From positions 1 through 34,752 of the forward strand of contig CBDUQI010000040.1 of the NCBI GenBank assembly GCA_965369325.1: a stretch of DNA of 34,752 nt, given 5' to 3'. The stretch's first letter is position 1. Each line of letters begins with the position of its first letter. The notes beneath the pieces are model-generated. The model was given only the letters and a program-made list of their open reading frames with translations, searched no databases and was not told the DNA's origin. This document shows positions 24,669 to 32,810 of this stretch, piece by piece. The DNA comes from CBDUQI01 sp965369325 (GTDB lineage Bacteria > Pseudomonadota > Gammaproteobacteria > Steroidobacterales > JBCBZW01). Both the position numbers and the translations under genes were made by a program.

Positions 24669-25994
24669 TTAGTGAGTGGCCCGAATCGCGGCGGCCAACG
24701 TGTCGAACATCTGGCCAATCTGATCCTCGTTGACGATCAACGGCGGCGACAGCGCGATGATGTCCCCCGAGGCCCGGACCAGCAGGTCACGATTGTGAAA
24801 GCAGTCGGTAAACACATCATAACCGCGTGCGCCCGGTGTGCTGTCACGCACTGCAAGCTCGATACCCGCCATCAGACCGTAGTTGCGTACGTCCACCACA
24901 TGCGGCAGGTCGGCCAGCGCGTGCGCCGCCTGCTCCCACACTAAGTGGTAGCGCTTGGCCACATCGAACAGGTTCTCGTTTTGATAGATATCCAGCGTCG
25001 CCAAACCGGCTGCCGCCGCCAATGGGTGCCCCGAGTACGTGTAGCCGTGGAACAGCTCAATCGTCTCGGCCGGGCCCCTCATCAACGCCGAGTGAATATC
25101 ATCGCGCACGAACACCGCCCCCATCGGCACGGCCCCGTTGGTCAGCCCCTTGGCCGAGGTAATGATGTCCGGCGTCACGCCAAACCGATGAGCGGCGAAC
25201 GCATCGCCCACCCGGCCGTAGCCCGTAATCACCTCATCGAATATCAGCAGCAGCTTGTGCCTATCACAAATCTCCCGGATGCGTTGCAGATAACCTTGCG
25301 GCGGCGGGATAACGCCTGCAGAACCGGAAACAGGCTCGATAATGACAGCGGCAATGGTAGAGGGATCATGCAGCGCGCAGATGCGCTCCAACTCATCCGC
25401 CAACTCCACACCGTGCTCGGGCAGCCCCTTGCTGAATGCGTTGCGGCGCATATCAAGTGTGTGTGGCATATGATCCACGCCCGGGATCATCGCGGCTGAA
25501 AACGCTTTTCGGTTGTTAATCATGCCGCCGACGGAAATGCCACCAAAGCCCACACCGTGGTAGCCTTTTTCGCGCCCGATAAAGCGGGTGCGCGCGCCCT
25601 CACCGCAGGCGCGATGGTAGGCCATTGCGATTTTAAGCGCCGTATCCACCGATTCGGAGCCGGAGTTGGTGAAAAACACTCGGTTTAGACCGTCGGGTGT
25701 AATCTCCGCCAGCCGATCCGCCAGTTCAAACGCCAGCGGGTGACCCATTTGAAATGTCGGCGCAAAATCAAGCGTGGAGATTTGCCGGCTGACCGCTTCG
25801 GCGATCTCCTGACGACCGTGCCCCGCGTTGCAACACCACAGTCCCGCCACGCCATCCAGAATCTTGCGCCCGTCCGTCGACTGGTAGTACATGCCGCTCG
25901 CGCCCTGCAGCATTCTTGGCGCATCTTTGAACTGACGGTTGGCGGTAAATGGCATCCAGAAGGCGTCCAGCGCCGGGTCTTTTTGTGTGCTCAT
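24669..25994 (-). CDS. Beta-alanine:pyruvate transaminase (omega-amino acid aminotransferase, class III)
   Basis: A 441-aa PLP enzyme expected to move the amino group of beta-alanine to pyruvate, giving malonate semialdehyde and alanine. The N-terminus (DAFWMPFTANRQFKDAPRML) is distinctive for omega-amino acid:pyruvate aminotransferases (AptA/BauA). PLP residues: D253 (IFDEVITGYGR), the Schiff-base Lys282 (SAKGLTNGAVP), and GSESVDTALK for the phosphate loop; FHGYTYSGHP follows. GGGAGA precedes the ATG by 8 nt. It is transcribed away from the puuR-like gene and is followed by mmsA, which uses its product. Related enzymes accept other omega-amines, so some breadth is possible. Confidence 0.92.
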   Translation of the reverse strand: MSTQKDPALDAFWMPFTANRQFKDAPRMLQGASGMYYQSTDGRKILDGVAGLWCCNAGHGRQEIAEAVSRQISTLDFAPTFQMGHPLAFELADRLAEITPDGLNRVFFTNSGSESVDTALKIAMAYHRACGEGARTRFIGREKGYHGVGFGGISVGGMINNRKAFSAAMIPGVDHMPHTLDMRRNAFSKGLPEHGVELADELERICALHDPSTIAAVIIEPVSGSAGVIPPPQGYLQRIREICDRHKLLLIFDEVITGYGRVGDAFAAHRFGVTPDIITSAKGLTNGAVPMGAVFVRDDIHSALMRGPAETIELFHGYTYSGHPLAAAAGLATLDIYQNENLFDVAKRYHLVWEQAAHALADLPHVVDVRNYGLMAGIELAVRDSTPGARGYDVFTDCFHNRDLLVRASGDIIALSPPLIVNEDQIGQMFDTLAAAIRATH

Positions 25995-26071
25995 CTATGT
26001 TTCTCCCAGGGCGCAACACAACTAACGGCCGCCTGCGCAGCAGCAGATGCCGGCGCGGCCGTAAAAGTGGG

Positions 26072-26121
26072 ATATTAGCATGTTTAAAATAATTGACAAT
26101 GTGTCTTCCGTCTTGGATTAT
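26072..26121. promoter_or_regulatory. Back-to-back promoters with overlapping -35 elements and a palindrome
   Basis: On plus, TTGACA (26093-26098), 17 bp, then GATTAT (26116-26121) faces the puuR-like gene. On minus, TTGTCA (26094-26099), 16 bp, then TAATAT (26072-26077) faces the transaminase. The two -35 hexamers overlap by five bases. Both lie within ATTGACAAT (26092-26100), a perfect inverted repeat around a central A and a natural operator candidate. AAAATAATTGACA here resembles the reported E. coli PuuR site. A repressor bound here would block both arms. Confidence 0.6.
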
Positions 26122-26157
26122 CACCCAAGCTAGTCACCCTCAGAGCACCGCATAGTT

Positions 26158-26706
26158 ATGACAGAAGAAGTGGCACGCCGACTACGTCAGTTGCGTGAGC
26201 AACAAGGCCTCTCGCAACGCGAGCTGGCCAAACGCGCCGGGCTGACCAATGGCTCGGTATCGTTAATTGAACAGAACAAAGTGAGCCCGTCGGTCGCCTC
26301 GTTAAAAAAGCTGCTCGACTGCATCCCAATCTCGCTGGCAGAGTTTTTCACCATGGATCTGCAGCGCACTGACGATGTGGTGTTTACCCGCGCCGGTCAG
26401 CCGGATCTTGGCCAGGACGGCATCAGCTATTTTCTGATCGGCGCCAGCCGCTCGGACCGGCGCATGACCGTGCTGCGCGAGGTCTTACAGCCCGGGGCCG
26501 ACACCGGCGCTGAGATGCTGCAGCACCAGGGCGAGGAAGGCGGTGTGGTGATGCAGGGCACGCTGGAGCTTACCGTTGGCGATCACGTGCAGCGCCTGCG
26601 CCGCGGCGATGGTTACTACTTTGACAGCGCCCAGCCGCATCGTTTTCGCAACGTCGGCACGGCCGAGCTGATTATCGTCAGCACCAATACACCGCCGAGT
26701 TTTTGA
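26158..26706 (+). CDS. puuR: PuuR-like regulator (XRE-family HTH plus cupin)
   Basis: A 182-aa one-component regulator. The N-terminal XRE helix-turn-helix spans about 8-62 (LRQLREQQGLSQRELAKRAGLTNGSVSLIEQNKVSPSVASLKK, read in parts). The C-terminal cupin sensor spans about 108-176 (EEGGVVMQGTLELTVGDHVQRLRRGDGYYFDSAQPHRFRN). E. coli PuuR, the putrescine-responsive repressor, has this layout, and this gene overlaps puuB by one base. The predicted ligand is putrescine or another amine; the cupin pocket cannot be read by eye. It probably controls itself with puuB and, through the shared promoter region, the divergent transaminase and mmsA genes. The SD before the ATG is weak. Confidence 0.85.
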   Translation: MTEEVARRLRQLREQQGLSQRELAKRAGLTNGSVSLIEQNKVSPSVASLKKLLDCIPISLAEFFTMDLQRTDDVVFTRAGQPDLGQDGISYFLIGASRSDRRMTVLREVLQPGADTGAEMLQHQGEEGGVVMQGTLELTVGDHVQRLRRGDGYYFDSAQPHRFRNVGTAELIIVSTNTPPSF

Positions 26707-28001
26707 TGCCCTCCGCCCGATACCCGCACGCACCCGATTCGTACTACGCCGCCAGTGTACCGACACCGCCCACCCATGCAGCGGCGGCCGGCGATATCAG
26801 CGCCGATGTGTGCGTGATCGGCGGCGGTCTTACCGGTCTGTCTGCGGCGCTTAACCTGGTGGAACGCGGCTACCGGGTGGTGTTACTGGAATCCAAGCAG
26901 ATTGCCTGGGGCGCTTCCGGGCGCTCCGGCGGGCAGATAATTTTTGGCTACGGCTGCGAGCAGGACAAAATCGAAAAGCTGATCGGGCCGGACGACGCAC
27001 GCAAACTCTGGGACGCCAGCCTGAGCGCAATCGATCTGCTGCGCGAGCGGGTTAAGCGCCACAAGATTGACTGCGATTTACGCCCTGGCCACGCGCACGT
27101 CGCGCTCAAACCGCGCCAGGCACGCGAACTGCGCGCCTGGCGGGACGATCTGGCACAGACCTACGGTTATACGTCCCTGGAGTACTGGGACCGGGAACGC
27201 ACGCGGCACGAGGTGCAAAGCGAGCGGTATATTGCTGGCATGTACGATGCGAACAGCGGCCACCTGCATCCGCTCAAGTACACTTTGGGGCTGGCGCGCG
27301 CGGCCAACACCGCCGGCGTACAACTGCATGAAAACTCGCATGTGATTGCCGTCAAACCGGCTGCGCAGTCCGTCCAAGTACGCACGGACAACGCCACTGT
27401 AACAGCCCGCTATGCGGTCATTGCCGGCAACGCCTATCTACATGGCGTGGCCGAAACGGTGGAATCCAAAGTGATGCCGGTCGGGACTTATATTGCGGCA
27501 ACCGAACCGCTCGGGGAGGCTCGCTGCCGCGCGCTTATTCGCCAGAACATTGCCGTTGCGGACATTAACTTTGTGCTGGATTATTACCGCTGCTCGGCGG
27601 ACTGGCGACTGCTGTTCGGGGGGCGCGTTAGCTACTCTACCCGCGAGCCGCGCAATCTGGCCAACATCATGGCCCGGCGCATCCAGTGGGTGTTCCCGCA
27701 ACTTAAGGGCGTGAGCATCGACTATGCCTGGGGCGGGTTTGTGGGCATCACTGTCAACCGGGCGCCGCATTTCGGGCGCGTTGGCGACAATGTGCTGTAC
27801 GCTCAAGGCTTCTCCGGCCACGGCATCGCCGCGACCGGACTTGCCGGAAAACTAATGGCCGATACCATTGCCGGTCAGGCGGAGACCTTTGACGTCTTCG
27901 CACGCATTCCACATCACCCCTTTCCTGGCGGCCGGGCCCTGCGCACGCCCGCGCTGGTACTGGCAATGAGCTGGTACCGGATGATGGACCTGCTGCCTTG
28001 A
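26706..28001 (+). CDS. puuB: Gamma-glutamylputrescine oxidoreductase (FAD-dependent)
   Basis: A 431-aa FAD oxidoreductase of the DAO superfamily. The Rossmann FAD motif is DVCVIGGGLTGLSAALNLVERGYRVVLLE (about 34-62, read in parts), followed by AWGASGRSGGQ. Shared with E. coli PuuB are SYYAAS near the start, the ERVKRHKIDCDLRPG region, HLHPLKYTLG, AGNAYLHG, NFVLDYYRCSADWRLLFGG and FPQLKGVSIDY. In the Puu pathway it oxidises gamma-glutamylputrescine to the aldehyde. The ligase PuuA, dehydrogenase PuuC and hydrolase PuuD are not in this window, so the true substrate could be another amine. The ATG at 26706 shares one base with the puuR stop (TGATG), implying coupled translation. Confidence 0.88.
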   Translation: MPSARYPHAPDSYYAASVPTPPTHAAAAGDISADVCVIGGGLTGLSAALNLVERGYRVVLLESKQIAWGASGRSGGQIIFGYGCEQDKIEKLIGPDDARKLWDASLSAIDLLRERVKRHKIDCDLRPGHAHVALKPRQARELRAWRDDLAQTYGYTSLEYWDRERTRHEVQSERYIAGMYDANSGHLHPLKYTLGLARAANTAGVQLHENSHVIAVKPAAQSVQVRTDNATVTARYAVIAGNAYLHGVAETVESKVMPVGTYIAATEPLGEARCRALIRQNIAVADINFVLDYYRCSADWRLLFGGRVSYSTREPRNLANIMARRIQWVFPQLKGVSIDYAWGGFVGITVNRAPHFGRVGDNVLYAQGFSGHGIAATGLAGKLMADTIAGQAETFDVFARIPHHPFPGGRALRTPALVLAMSWYRMMDLLP

Positions 28002-28153
28002 GCCTACATGCTGGTGCGGGCCGCGCGCAGCAGGTATGGTCTTGACTGAAACGACAATGCGGCCAACTTACATCGATCGAGCTCGCCCGCGTGGGACGAA
28101 ATCGAAGCAGCACTTTTAGGCCCAGCGGGCTTGGCGCGTTACTGAGAAAACTT

Positions 28154-29515
28154 ATGACAAATACCCTTGATGCCTTGCGCAAAGCAGATGCTGCGCATCA
28201 CTTGCACCCCTTTACTGACAATGGCGATCTGGCCAACCGGGGCACCCGTGTTATCAAAAAGGCCCAGGGCGTGTACCTATGGGACGGCGAAGGTAACCGC
28301 CTGCTCGACGCCATGGCCGGGCTGTGGTGCGTTAACGTAGGCTACGGGCGCGAAGAGTTGGTCGAGGCAGCCACCAATCAGATGCGCGAGCTGCCCTATT
28401 ACAACAGTTTTTTCCAATGCACCACACCGCGCACTATCGAGTTGGCGCAGTTGCTGGCCGAGTTGGCACCGCCTGCAGTCAACCACGTGTTCTTCGGCAG
28501 CTCAGGGTCAGAGTGTAACGACACCGTCGTGCGCGCAGTGCGCCACTATTGGGCGTGCCAGGGGCATACGGACAAACAGATCATTATCAGCCGACGCAAC
28601 GCGTACCACGGGTCCACGATGGCGGCGGCCAGCCTGGGTGGCATGGCCCCCATGCACGCACAGGGCGGCCTACCGATACCTGGCATTGAGCACATAGGCC
28701 AGCCGTACTGGTTTGGTGAGGGACGCGAGGAGGATGCTGAGGCCTTCGGCATTCGTATTGCGAAGGAGCTGGAAGATAAAATCGACGCGCTGGGCGAACA
28801 CCGCGTAGCTGCCTTCATCGCTGAGCCGATTCAAGGCGCGGGTGGGGTGATCATACCGCCCGACTCGTACTGGCCGCAGATCAGCCGCATTTGCAAGGAA
28901 CGGAACATATTGCTGGTGTGCGATGAAGTCATCTGCGGTTTTGGACGCACCGGTGAGTGGTTTGGCAGCCAGCTTTACGGGCTGACACCTGACCTGATGA
29001 CGATCGCCAAAGGCCTGTCGTCAGGGTATCTGCCGATCGCCGGTGTGATGATGTCTGATCGCGTGAGCGAGGTACTGAAAACCCAGGGCGGCGAGTTTAA
29101 TCACGGCTACACCTACTCCGGGCATCCGGTGGCGGCGGCTGTGGCCATAGCCAACCTGCGCATTCTGCGCGATGAGGGTGTGGTGGCGCGTGTGCGCACC
29201 GATATTGGGCCATATCTGCAAGCGCAATGGCAAACGCTGGCCGACCATCCGCTGCTGGGCGAGGTCCGCGGCATTGGCATGCTGGGTGCTGCGGAGCTGG
29301 TACGCAGCCGCGAGCCGATCACGCCATTCGAAAAACCGGCGGATGCTGGCGCTGTGGTAAGGGACTTGGCAATTAGCAACGGCCTAGTAATGCGAGCGGT
29401 CGGTGGCACCATGATTATTTCCCCGCCGCTGGTTATCTCACACGCCGAAGTCGACGAGTTGGTGAGCAAAGCACGCAAGAGTTTTGATCAGGCCGCCGAG
29501 CGCTTGTTGGGCTGA
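28154..29515 (+). CDS. spuC: Class III aminotransferase, putrescine/polyamine:pyruvate type (SpuC-like)
   Basis: A 453-aa PLP-dependent aminotransferase, near the size of Pseudomonas SpuC (456). PLP residues: D257 (LVCDEVICGFGR), the Schiff-base Lys286 (TIAKGLSSGYLPI), and GSSGSECNDT for the phosphate loop. The N-terminus HHLHPFTDNGDLANRGTRVI and the YNSFFQCTTPRTIELA segment fit the SpuC/PA5313 group that deaminates putrescine, cadaverine or spermidine. The start at 28154 (MTNTLDALRK) is chosen over an upstream one at 28091 that adds unrelated residues. It lies 152 bp after puuB. A TTGACT at 28042-28047 in the gap may be the -35 of a weak own promoter, but no good -10 follows. It precedes the membrane protein by 19 bp. 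Confidence 0.85.
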   Translation: MTNTLDALRKADAAHHLHPFTDNGDLANRGTRVIKKAQGVYLWDGEGNRLLDAMAGLWCVNVGYGREELVEAATNQMRELPYYNSFFQCTTPRTIELAQLLAELAPPAVNHVFFGSSGSECNDTVVRAVRHYWACQGHTDKQIIISRRNAYHGSTMAAASLGGMAPMHAQGGLPIPGIEHIGQPYWFGEGREEDAEAFGIRIAKELEDKIDALGEHRVAAFIAEPIQGAGGVIIPPDSYWPQISRICKERNILLVCDEVICGFGRTGEWFGSQLYGLTPDLMTIAKGLSSGYLPIAGVMMSDRVSEVLKTQGGEFNHGYTYSGHPVAAAVAIANLRILRDEGVVARVRTDIGPYLQAQWQTLADHPLLGEVRGIGMLGAAELVRSREPITPFEKPADAGAVVRDLAISNGLVMRAVGGTMIISPPLVISHAEVDELVSKARKSFDQAAERLLG

Positions 29516-29534
29516 GCGCGGACGACACGGATTG

Positions 29535-30407
29535 ATGAGCATTCTTCGCGCACTGCCAATTGCGCCCTACACCCTGTACCGCGTGTTTAAGTACTCGGTG
29601 TACGCACTGCTCACCACCAACATCTTTATCTTCTTTTTTGAAGATCATGGCGCCGCCGCGCAGATGTTTACCGACGGCATCACCTGGCGCAATCTGGTCG
29701 ATGCCTATTCATCCACCATCGACACCATTGCATGGGTGATATTGCTGCTGCTGTTTGAACTTGAGACCGCCGTCATCTCGGATGACAAACTGCGTGGCTC
29801 GCTCAAGTGGATACTCATGTCGATACGCGCGGTGTGTTACGGATTTATCGTCACCGCGTGTTACGGATATATCAACAAGTATGCGGATGTCACTCACTTG
29901 CTGGCCTGGCAGGGCCCTAGCCCTTGCGATTTGACGGGCGATCTGGCCGGTGATGGATATACCTACGTTGCCGACCTTGATGAGTACCCGCCGATTGATG
30001 CGGACAGCTGCGAGCAACTTGGCAACGAGCCACTGCAGCAGATTGCCGGCACCCAGATTCTGGGGACAGCGCAGGCATTAAAGGCCGCTATTGCCCTCGC
30101 CGTCGTGGACATTATTAACTCGGTCACCTGGTTAATCGTGGTCGCCATTTTGGAGCTTGAGGTGTTTCTGCAGCTCAATTCGATGCTCACGGACAAAATG
30201 ATGCTGGCGAGCAAGGCGGTGAAGTCGGCGTTGTACCTGACTTTGCTGGGATGTGCGACTTACTGGGGCTTCAAGGGCGACTTTATCCCGGATTTCTGGG
30301 ATGCGTTTTTGTGGCTGGTCGCCTTCGTTTTTATCGAAATGAATATCTTCGAATGGCATGAAGATACTCGCGAGCAGGCCTCCAGCGTCACGCCCTCCAC
30401 GTCTTAG
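29535..30407 (+). CDS. Unrecognised multi-pass membrane protein with repeated W-x7-E-[LM]-[EN] motif
   Basis: I do not recognise this 290-aa protein. Hydrophobic segments fall at about 17-35, 61-80, 93-112, 185-206, 225-245 and 252-271, suggesting six membrane spans. The span ending at 77 reads W67-x7-E75-L-E77, that at 199-209 reads W199-x7-E207-L-E209, and that at 260-270 reads W260-x7-E268-M-N270. The first two are followed by a D-K pair and another span ending in ACYGY/ATYWG, so the protein looks internally duplicated. The loop at about 120-178 is very acidic and has two Cys (131, 159) that could bond if extracytoplasmic. It starts 19 bp after the SpuC-like gene and is probably co-transcribed, so transport or sensing linked to amines is possible. 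The SD is weak. Confidence 0.75.
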   Translation: MSILRALPIAPYTLYRVFKYSVYALLTTNIFIFFFEDHGAAAQMFTDGITWRNLVDAYSSTIDTIAWVILLLLFELETAVISDDKLRGSLKWILMSIRAVCYGFIVTACYGYINKYADVTHLLAWQGPSPCDLTGDLAGDGYTYVADLDEYPPIDADSCEQLGNEPLQQIAGTQILGTAQALKAAIALAVVDIINSVTWLIVVAILELEVFLQLNSMLTDKMMLASKAVKSALYLTLLGCATYWGFKGDFIPDFWDAFLWLVAFVFIEMNIFEWHEDTREQASSVTPSTS

Positions 30408-30432
30408 CAGCGAGCACCCTGAACGGCGTTGC

Positions 30433-30858
30433 TTAACTGCGTTCCCAGCGGAAGTTGCGCTGCGCCTCGCTAATCGCCTGATCGTTGATGCTCGCATAAC
30501 GACGCTGCATCAGGCCATTCTCCGCGAACTCCCAGTTTTCGTTACCGTGCGCTCGAAACCACTGCCCGTCCGCATTGTGGAACTCGTACTCAAAACGCAC
30601 AGCAATGCGGTTGTCCATGAAGCACCACAGCTTCTTGCGCAAGCGGTAATCCAGCTCACGTTCCCACTTGCTGGTCAGAAATACGCGGATTTCCTCGCGC
30701 CCGTTAATAAACTCGTCTCGGTTGCGCCACTGCGAATCTTCCGTGTAGGCCATGCAGACCTTATCGGGATCGCGCTTGTTCCACGCATCCTCTGCGGCCT
30801 GCACTTTCTGCTTGGCGGTCTCCAGAGTAAAGGGTGGAAAAGGGGGTTTGGATTCCAT
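30433..30858 (-). CDS. DUF1348 family protein (NTF2/SnoaL-like fold)
   Basis: A 141-aa small cytoplasmic protein matching the DUF1348 family. The first helix is FTLETAKQKVQAAEDAWNKRDPDKV, then come DSQWRNRDEFINGREEIRVFL, a strongly aromatic middle (KLWCFMDNRIAVRFEYEFH) and ENWEFAENGLMQRRYASINDQAI. Such proteins form a curved sheet with a central pocket; their ligand is unknown. GAGG lies 6 nt before the ATG. It is convergent with the membrane protein (25 bp between stops) and divergent from the transglutaminase/TPR lipoprotein. Confidence 0.85.
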   Translation of the reverse strand: MESKPPFPPFTLETAKQKVQAAEDAWNKRDPDKVCMAYTEDSQWRNRDEFINGREEIRVFLTSKWERELDYRLRKKLWCFMDNRIAVRFEYEFHNADGQWFRAHGNENWEFAENGLMQRRYASINDQAISEAQRNFRWERS

Positions 30859-31084
30859 GGCGGGCCTCTAATGCTAGACTGGAAGTGACGTATCTTCGCA
30901 ACCGCAACAGATAAGCGCAAGGCAACACGCATCCTTGCAACTCGTACAGCGGTGTGTGGTCCAATGTTCAAGTGCGCAACTGGCAATCGCCCGGACAACT
31001 TCTGTGATCTCACTGCAGCAAACATTGCTGGCGCTCAACACCCCCGCTCATACCAAGCGTGGCACGGTCCGGCGTGCGCCGTCG

Positions 31085-32179
31085 GTGAACCGGCACCTAG
31101 CGATCGCGGGTATCGCGCTCAGCGCGATCTGCGCCCTACCGGGTTGCGCGAGCGGCGCACGCCCCGCCGTATCCATACCCGCCTTGACCGGCGCCGCCGG
31201 CCAGCAGATCGCGCTCGTTGAGGCGCCTGTTGAGGAAGCGCAAATTCTCGCCGTCAGCGATGACATGCGCCGCTTCCTCGCGATGGTGGCGCCTCCAGGG
31301 ACCCGTCGCATGGTGGCGCTGGAAATGCTCACGCAATCCATCATGAGCCCGGGTGCCTTGGCACTTGAGTACGACGCATCCGCGACGTTTACCGCCAGCG
31401 AGGCCTTCAACGAGCAACGCGGTAACTGCCTGTCACTGTCTTTTATGGTGGCTGCATTGGCACGAGAGATAGGCTTGGACGTGAGTTTTCAGCAGGTGCC
31501 CGGCGAGCCGGAATGGGATACCGCTACCGGCATGCTGTTCTCGGCCGGGCACGTCAACGTGACCGGACAGACAGCCTCCCGGCGGTTTGTGCTCGATTTC
31601 TATCCGGATCGTAACGCGCGCAACAATCATGGCGAGCGTATGCGCGATCATGAAGCACTCGCGCACTACTACAACAATCTGGGGGCCCGGCATCTGGTCG
31701 AAGAGGAACTGGCGGCCGCCTATGTGTACTTCGCCCGCGCGATTCAAACGGCGCCAAAGTTGGCCTCCGCGTGGTCAAATCTTGGGGTTGTGCTACGTCG
31801 GAACCAACAAACCGCCGACGCTGAACAAGTGCTGCGCTGGGCCATCACGCTGGACGGTTCGCTGGACTCCGCCCAGAACAACCTCGCGGCCGTACTGCAC
31901 GATCAGGGCGAGTTTAAGCAAGCGCGGTCGATCCGCGCCCGGGTACAACGGGCCCGCGAGCGCAATCCGTTTTATCACTTGGCCCAGGCGGATCAGGCGA
32001 TTTCCCGGCAGCGCCCCGCCGAGGCCCTGGATGCCCTTAAGCGGGCATTGGCGTTGGTTCCTGAGAATCCTGTGTTCCTGCGTCACGCCGCACGCATCGC
32101 GGCCACGCTCGAGCAACCGGTGCTGGCAAGGCAACTGAGCGAACAGGCCAGCGGTCTGACCAGTACCCGGCCGTTCTAG
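31085..32179 (+). CDS. Transglutaminase-like and TPR-repeat lipoprotein
   Basis: From the GTG at 31085 the product is 364 aa. It begins with an ideal lipoprotein signal (MNRHLAIAGIALSAICALPGC; lipobox LPGC, Cys21), so it should be anchored in the envelope. A transglutaminase-like fold follows, with a plausible triad Cys115 (RGNCLSLS), His156 (AGHVNV) and Asp171 (VLDFYPD). Four or so TPR motifs make up the C-terminal half (YYNNLGARHLVEEELAAAYVYFARAI; SNLGVVLRRNQQTADAEQVL). The frame is open from 30935 (TTG), and TTG at 31025 is also possible; I prefer 31085 for the signal peptide, although no SD is visible. It may act as a peptidase or a scaffold for envelope assembly. The substrate is unknown. 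Confidence 0.75.
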   Translation: MNRHLAIAGIALSAICALPGCASGARPAVSIPALTGAAGQQIALVEAPVEEAQILAVSDDMRRFLAMVAPPGTRRMVALEMLTQSIMSPGALALEYDASATFTASEAFNEQRGNCLSLSFMVAALAREIGLDVSFQQVPGEPEWDTATGMLFSAGHVNVTGQTASRRFVLDFYPDRNARNNHGERMRDHEALAHYYNNLGARHLVEEELAAAYVYFARAIQTAPKLASAWSNLGVVLRRNQQTADAEQVLRWAITLDGSLDSAQNNLAAVLHDQGEFKQARSIRARVQRARERNPFYHLAQADQAISRQRPAEALDALKRALALVPENPVFLRHAARIAATLEQPVLARQLSEQASGLTSTRPF

Positions 32180-32209
32180 TATCCAGTGGCGATCATTTTC
32201 AGCACCCTG

Positions 32210-32641
32210 CTAGCCATCAAACCGGGTGCCGAGAATCACCGAGGACATCACTGCAGTAATGCCCGGTAGGGCCGAAATCTGTACCAGCCCTTTGTCCAGG
32301 TCCCCCACGGATGCCGCGGCCAGGACGGCGGCCATATCATATTCACCACTGATGGAGTACAGCGCGGTAAGCCCGAGCAATCGGTTCAGCGCCGCCTCCA
32401 CCGCACGCCGCTCACTGGCCTGACACTTGATTAGCACCAAGGCGCGCACCTGGTCGGGGGCGTCGTTTCTAGACAACTGAACAGTAAACCCCGCGATTAC
32501 ACCGTTCCTCTCCAGCTTCTCCAAACGTGCCTGAGCGGCTGTTCTGGACACGCCTAGTTGCCTCGCGACTTCTGCGATAGACATGCGGCCATCTTCGCGC
32601 AGTAGCCCGATTAGTTTTGAATCTTTCTCAGAAATCGCCAT
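32210..32641 (-). CDS. Lrp/AsnC family transcriptional regulator
   Basis: A 143-aa feast/famine regulator. A winged HTH lies at about 5-50 (SIAEVARQLGVSRTAAQARLEKLERNGVI). An RAM ligand-binding domain lies at about 62-140 (VRALVLIKCQ; LYSISGEYDMAAVLAA; LPGITAVMSSVILG). Lrp/AsnC proteins sense amino acids and form octamers; the ligand cannot be read here. It is divergent from the TonB-dependent receptor with 216 bp between the starts, so the receptor and the regulator itself are likely targets. Its stop lies 30 bp from the convergent TPR lipoprotein gene. TATAGT on minus (32668-32673) is a plausible -10. There is no clear SD. Confidence 0.9.
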   Translation of the reverse strand: MAISEKDSKLIGLLREDGRMSIAEVARQLGVSRTAAQARLEKLERNGVIAGFTVQLSRNDAPDQVRALVLIKCQASERRAVEAALNRLLGLTALYSISGEYDMAAVLAAASVGDLDKGLVQISALPGITAVMSSVILGTRFDG

Positions 32642-32670
32642 TTTAACTAACTAGAACTGTCGATATCACT

Positions 32671-32686
32671 ATAATTCTCGCATTAT
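32671..32686. promoter_or_regulatory. Inverted repeat near the lrp-like start (possible operator)
   Basis: ATAAT (32671-32675) and ATTAT (32682-32686) form an inverted repeat with a 6-bp spacer, within an A+T-rich stretch between the divergent lrp-like and TonB receptor genes. It overlaps the possible -10 of the lrp-like gene. AATTCTC also occurs twice (32673-32679 and 32701-32707). Lrp/AsnC proteins bind such A+T-rich inverted sites, so autoregulation is likely but unproven. Confidence 0.4.
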
Positions 32687-32730
32687 GTAGGCTAAATCAC
32701 AATTCTCATGTCTTCGCTTTTCTGATGCAA

Positions 32731-32759
32731 TTGGCACTTGTGCTTATTCCCCTTAAACA
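32731..32759 (+). promoter_or_regulatory. Possible promoter of the TonB-dependent receptor
   Basis: TTGGCA (32731-32736) and TAAACA (32754-32759) are 17 bp apart; the -35 matches 5 of 6 bases and the -10 only 3 of 6. It would leave a leader of about 90 nt that contains the 6-bp hairpin CGCAAC/GTTGCG at 32788-32810. A weak call. Confidence 0.3.
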
Positions 32760-32787
32760 GGCCGGCACACTCACCTACGGGTGTGAT

Positions 32788-32810
32788 CGCAACCGGGGGG
32801 TTTTGTTGCG
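32788..32810 (+). other. Hairpin in the receptor leader
   Basis: CGCAAC and GTTGCG pair perfectly around an 11-nt loop containing GGGGGG then TTTT. It ends 47 nt before the receptor ATG. No T-run follows, so it is not a standard terminator. The G-run loop could pair elsewhere in the leader. Only the fold is seen; any role is a guess. Confidence 0.35.
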
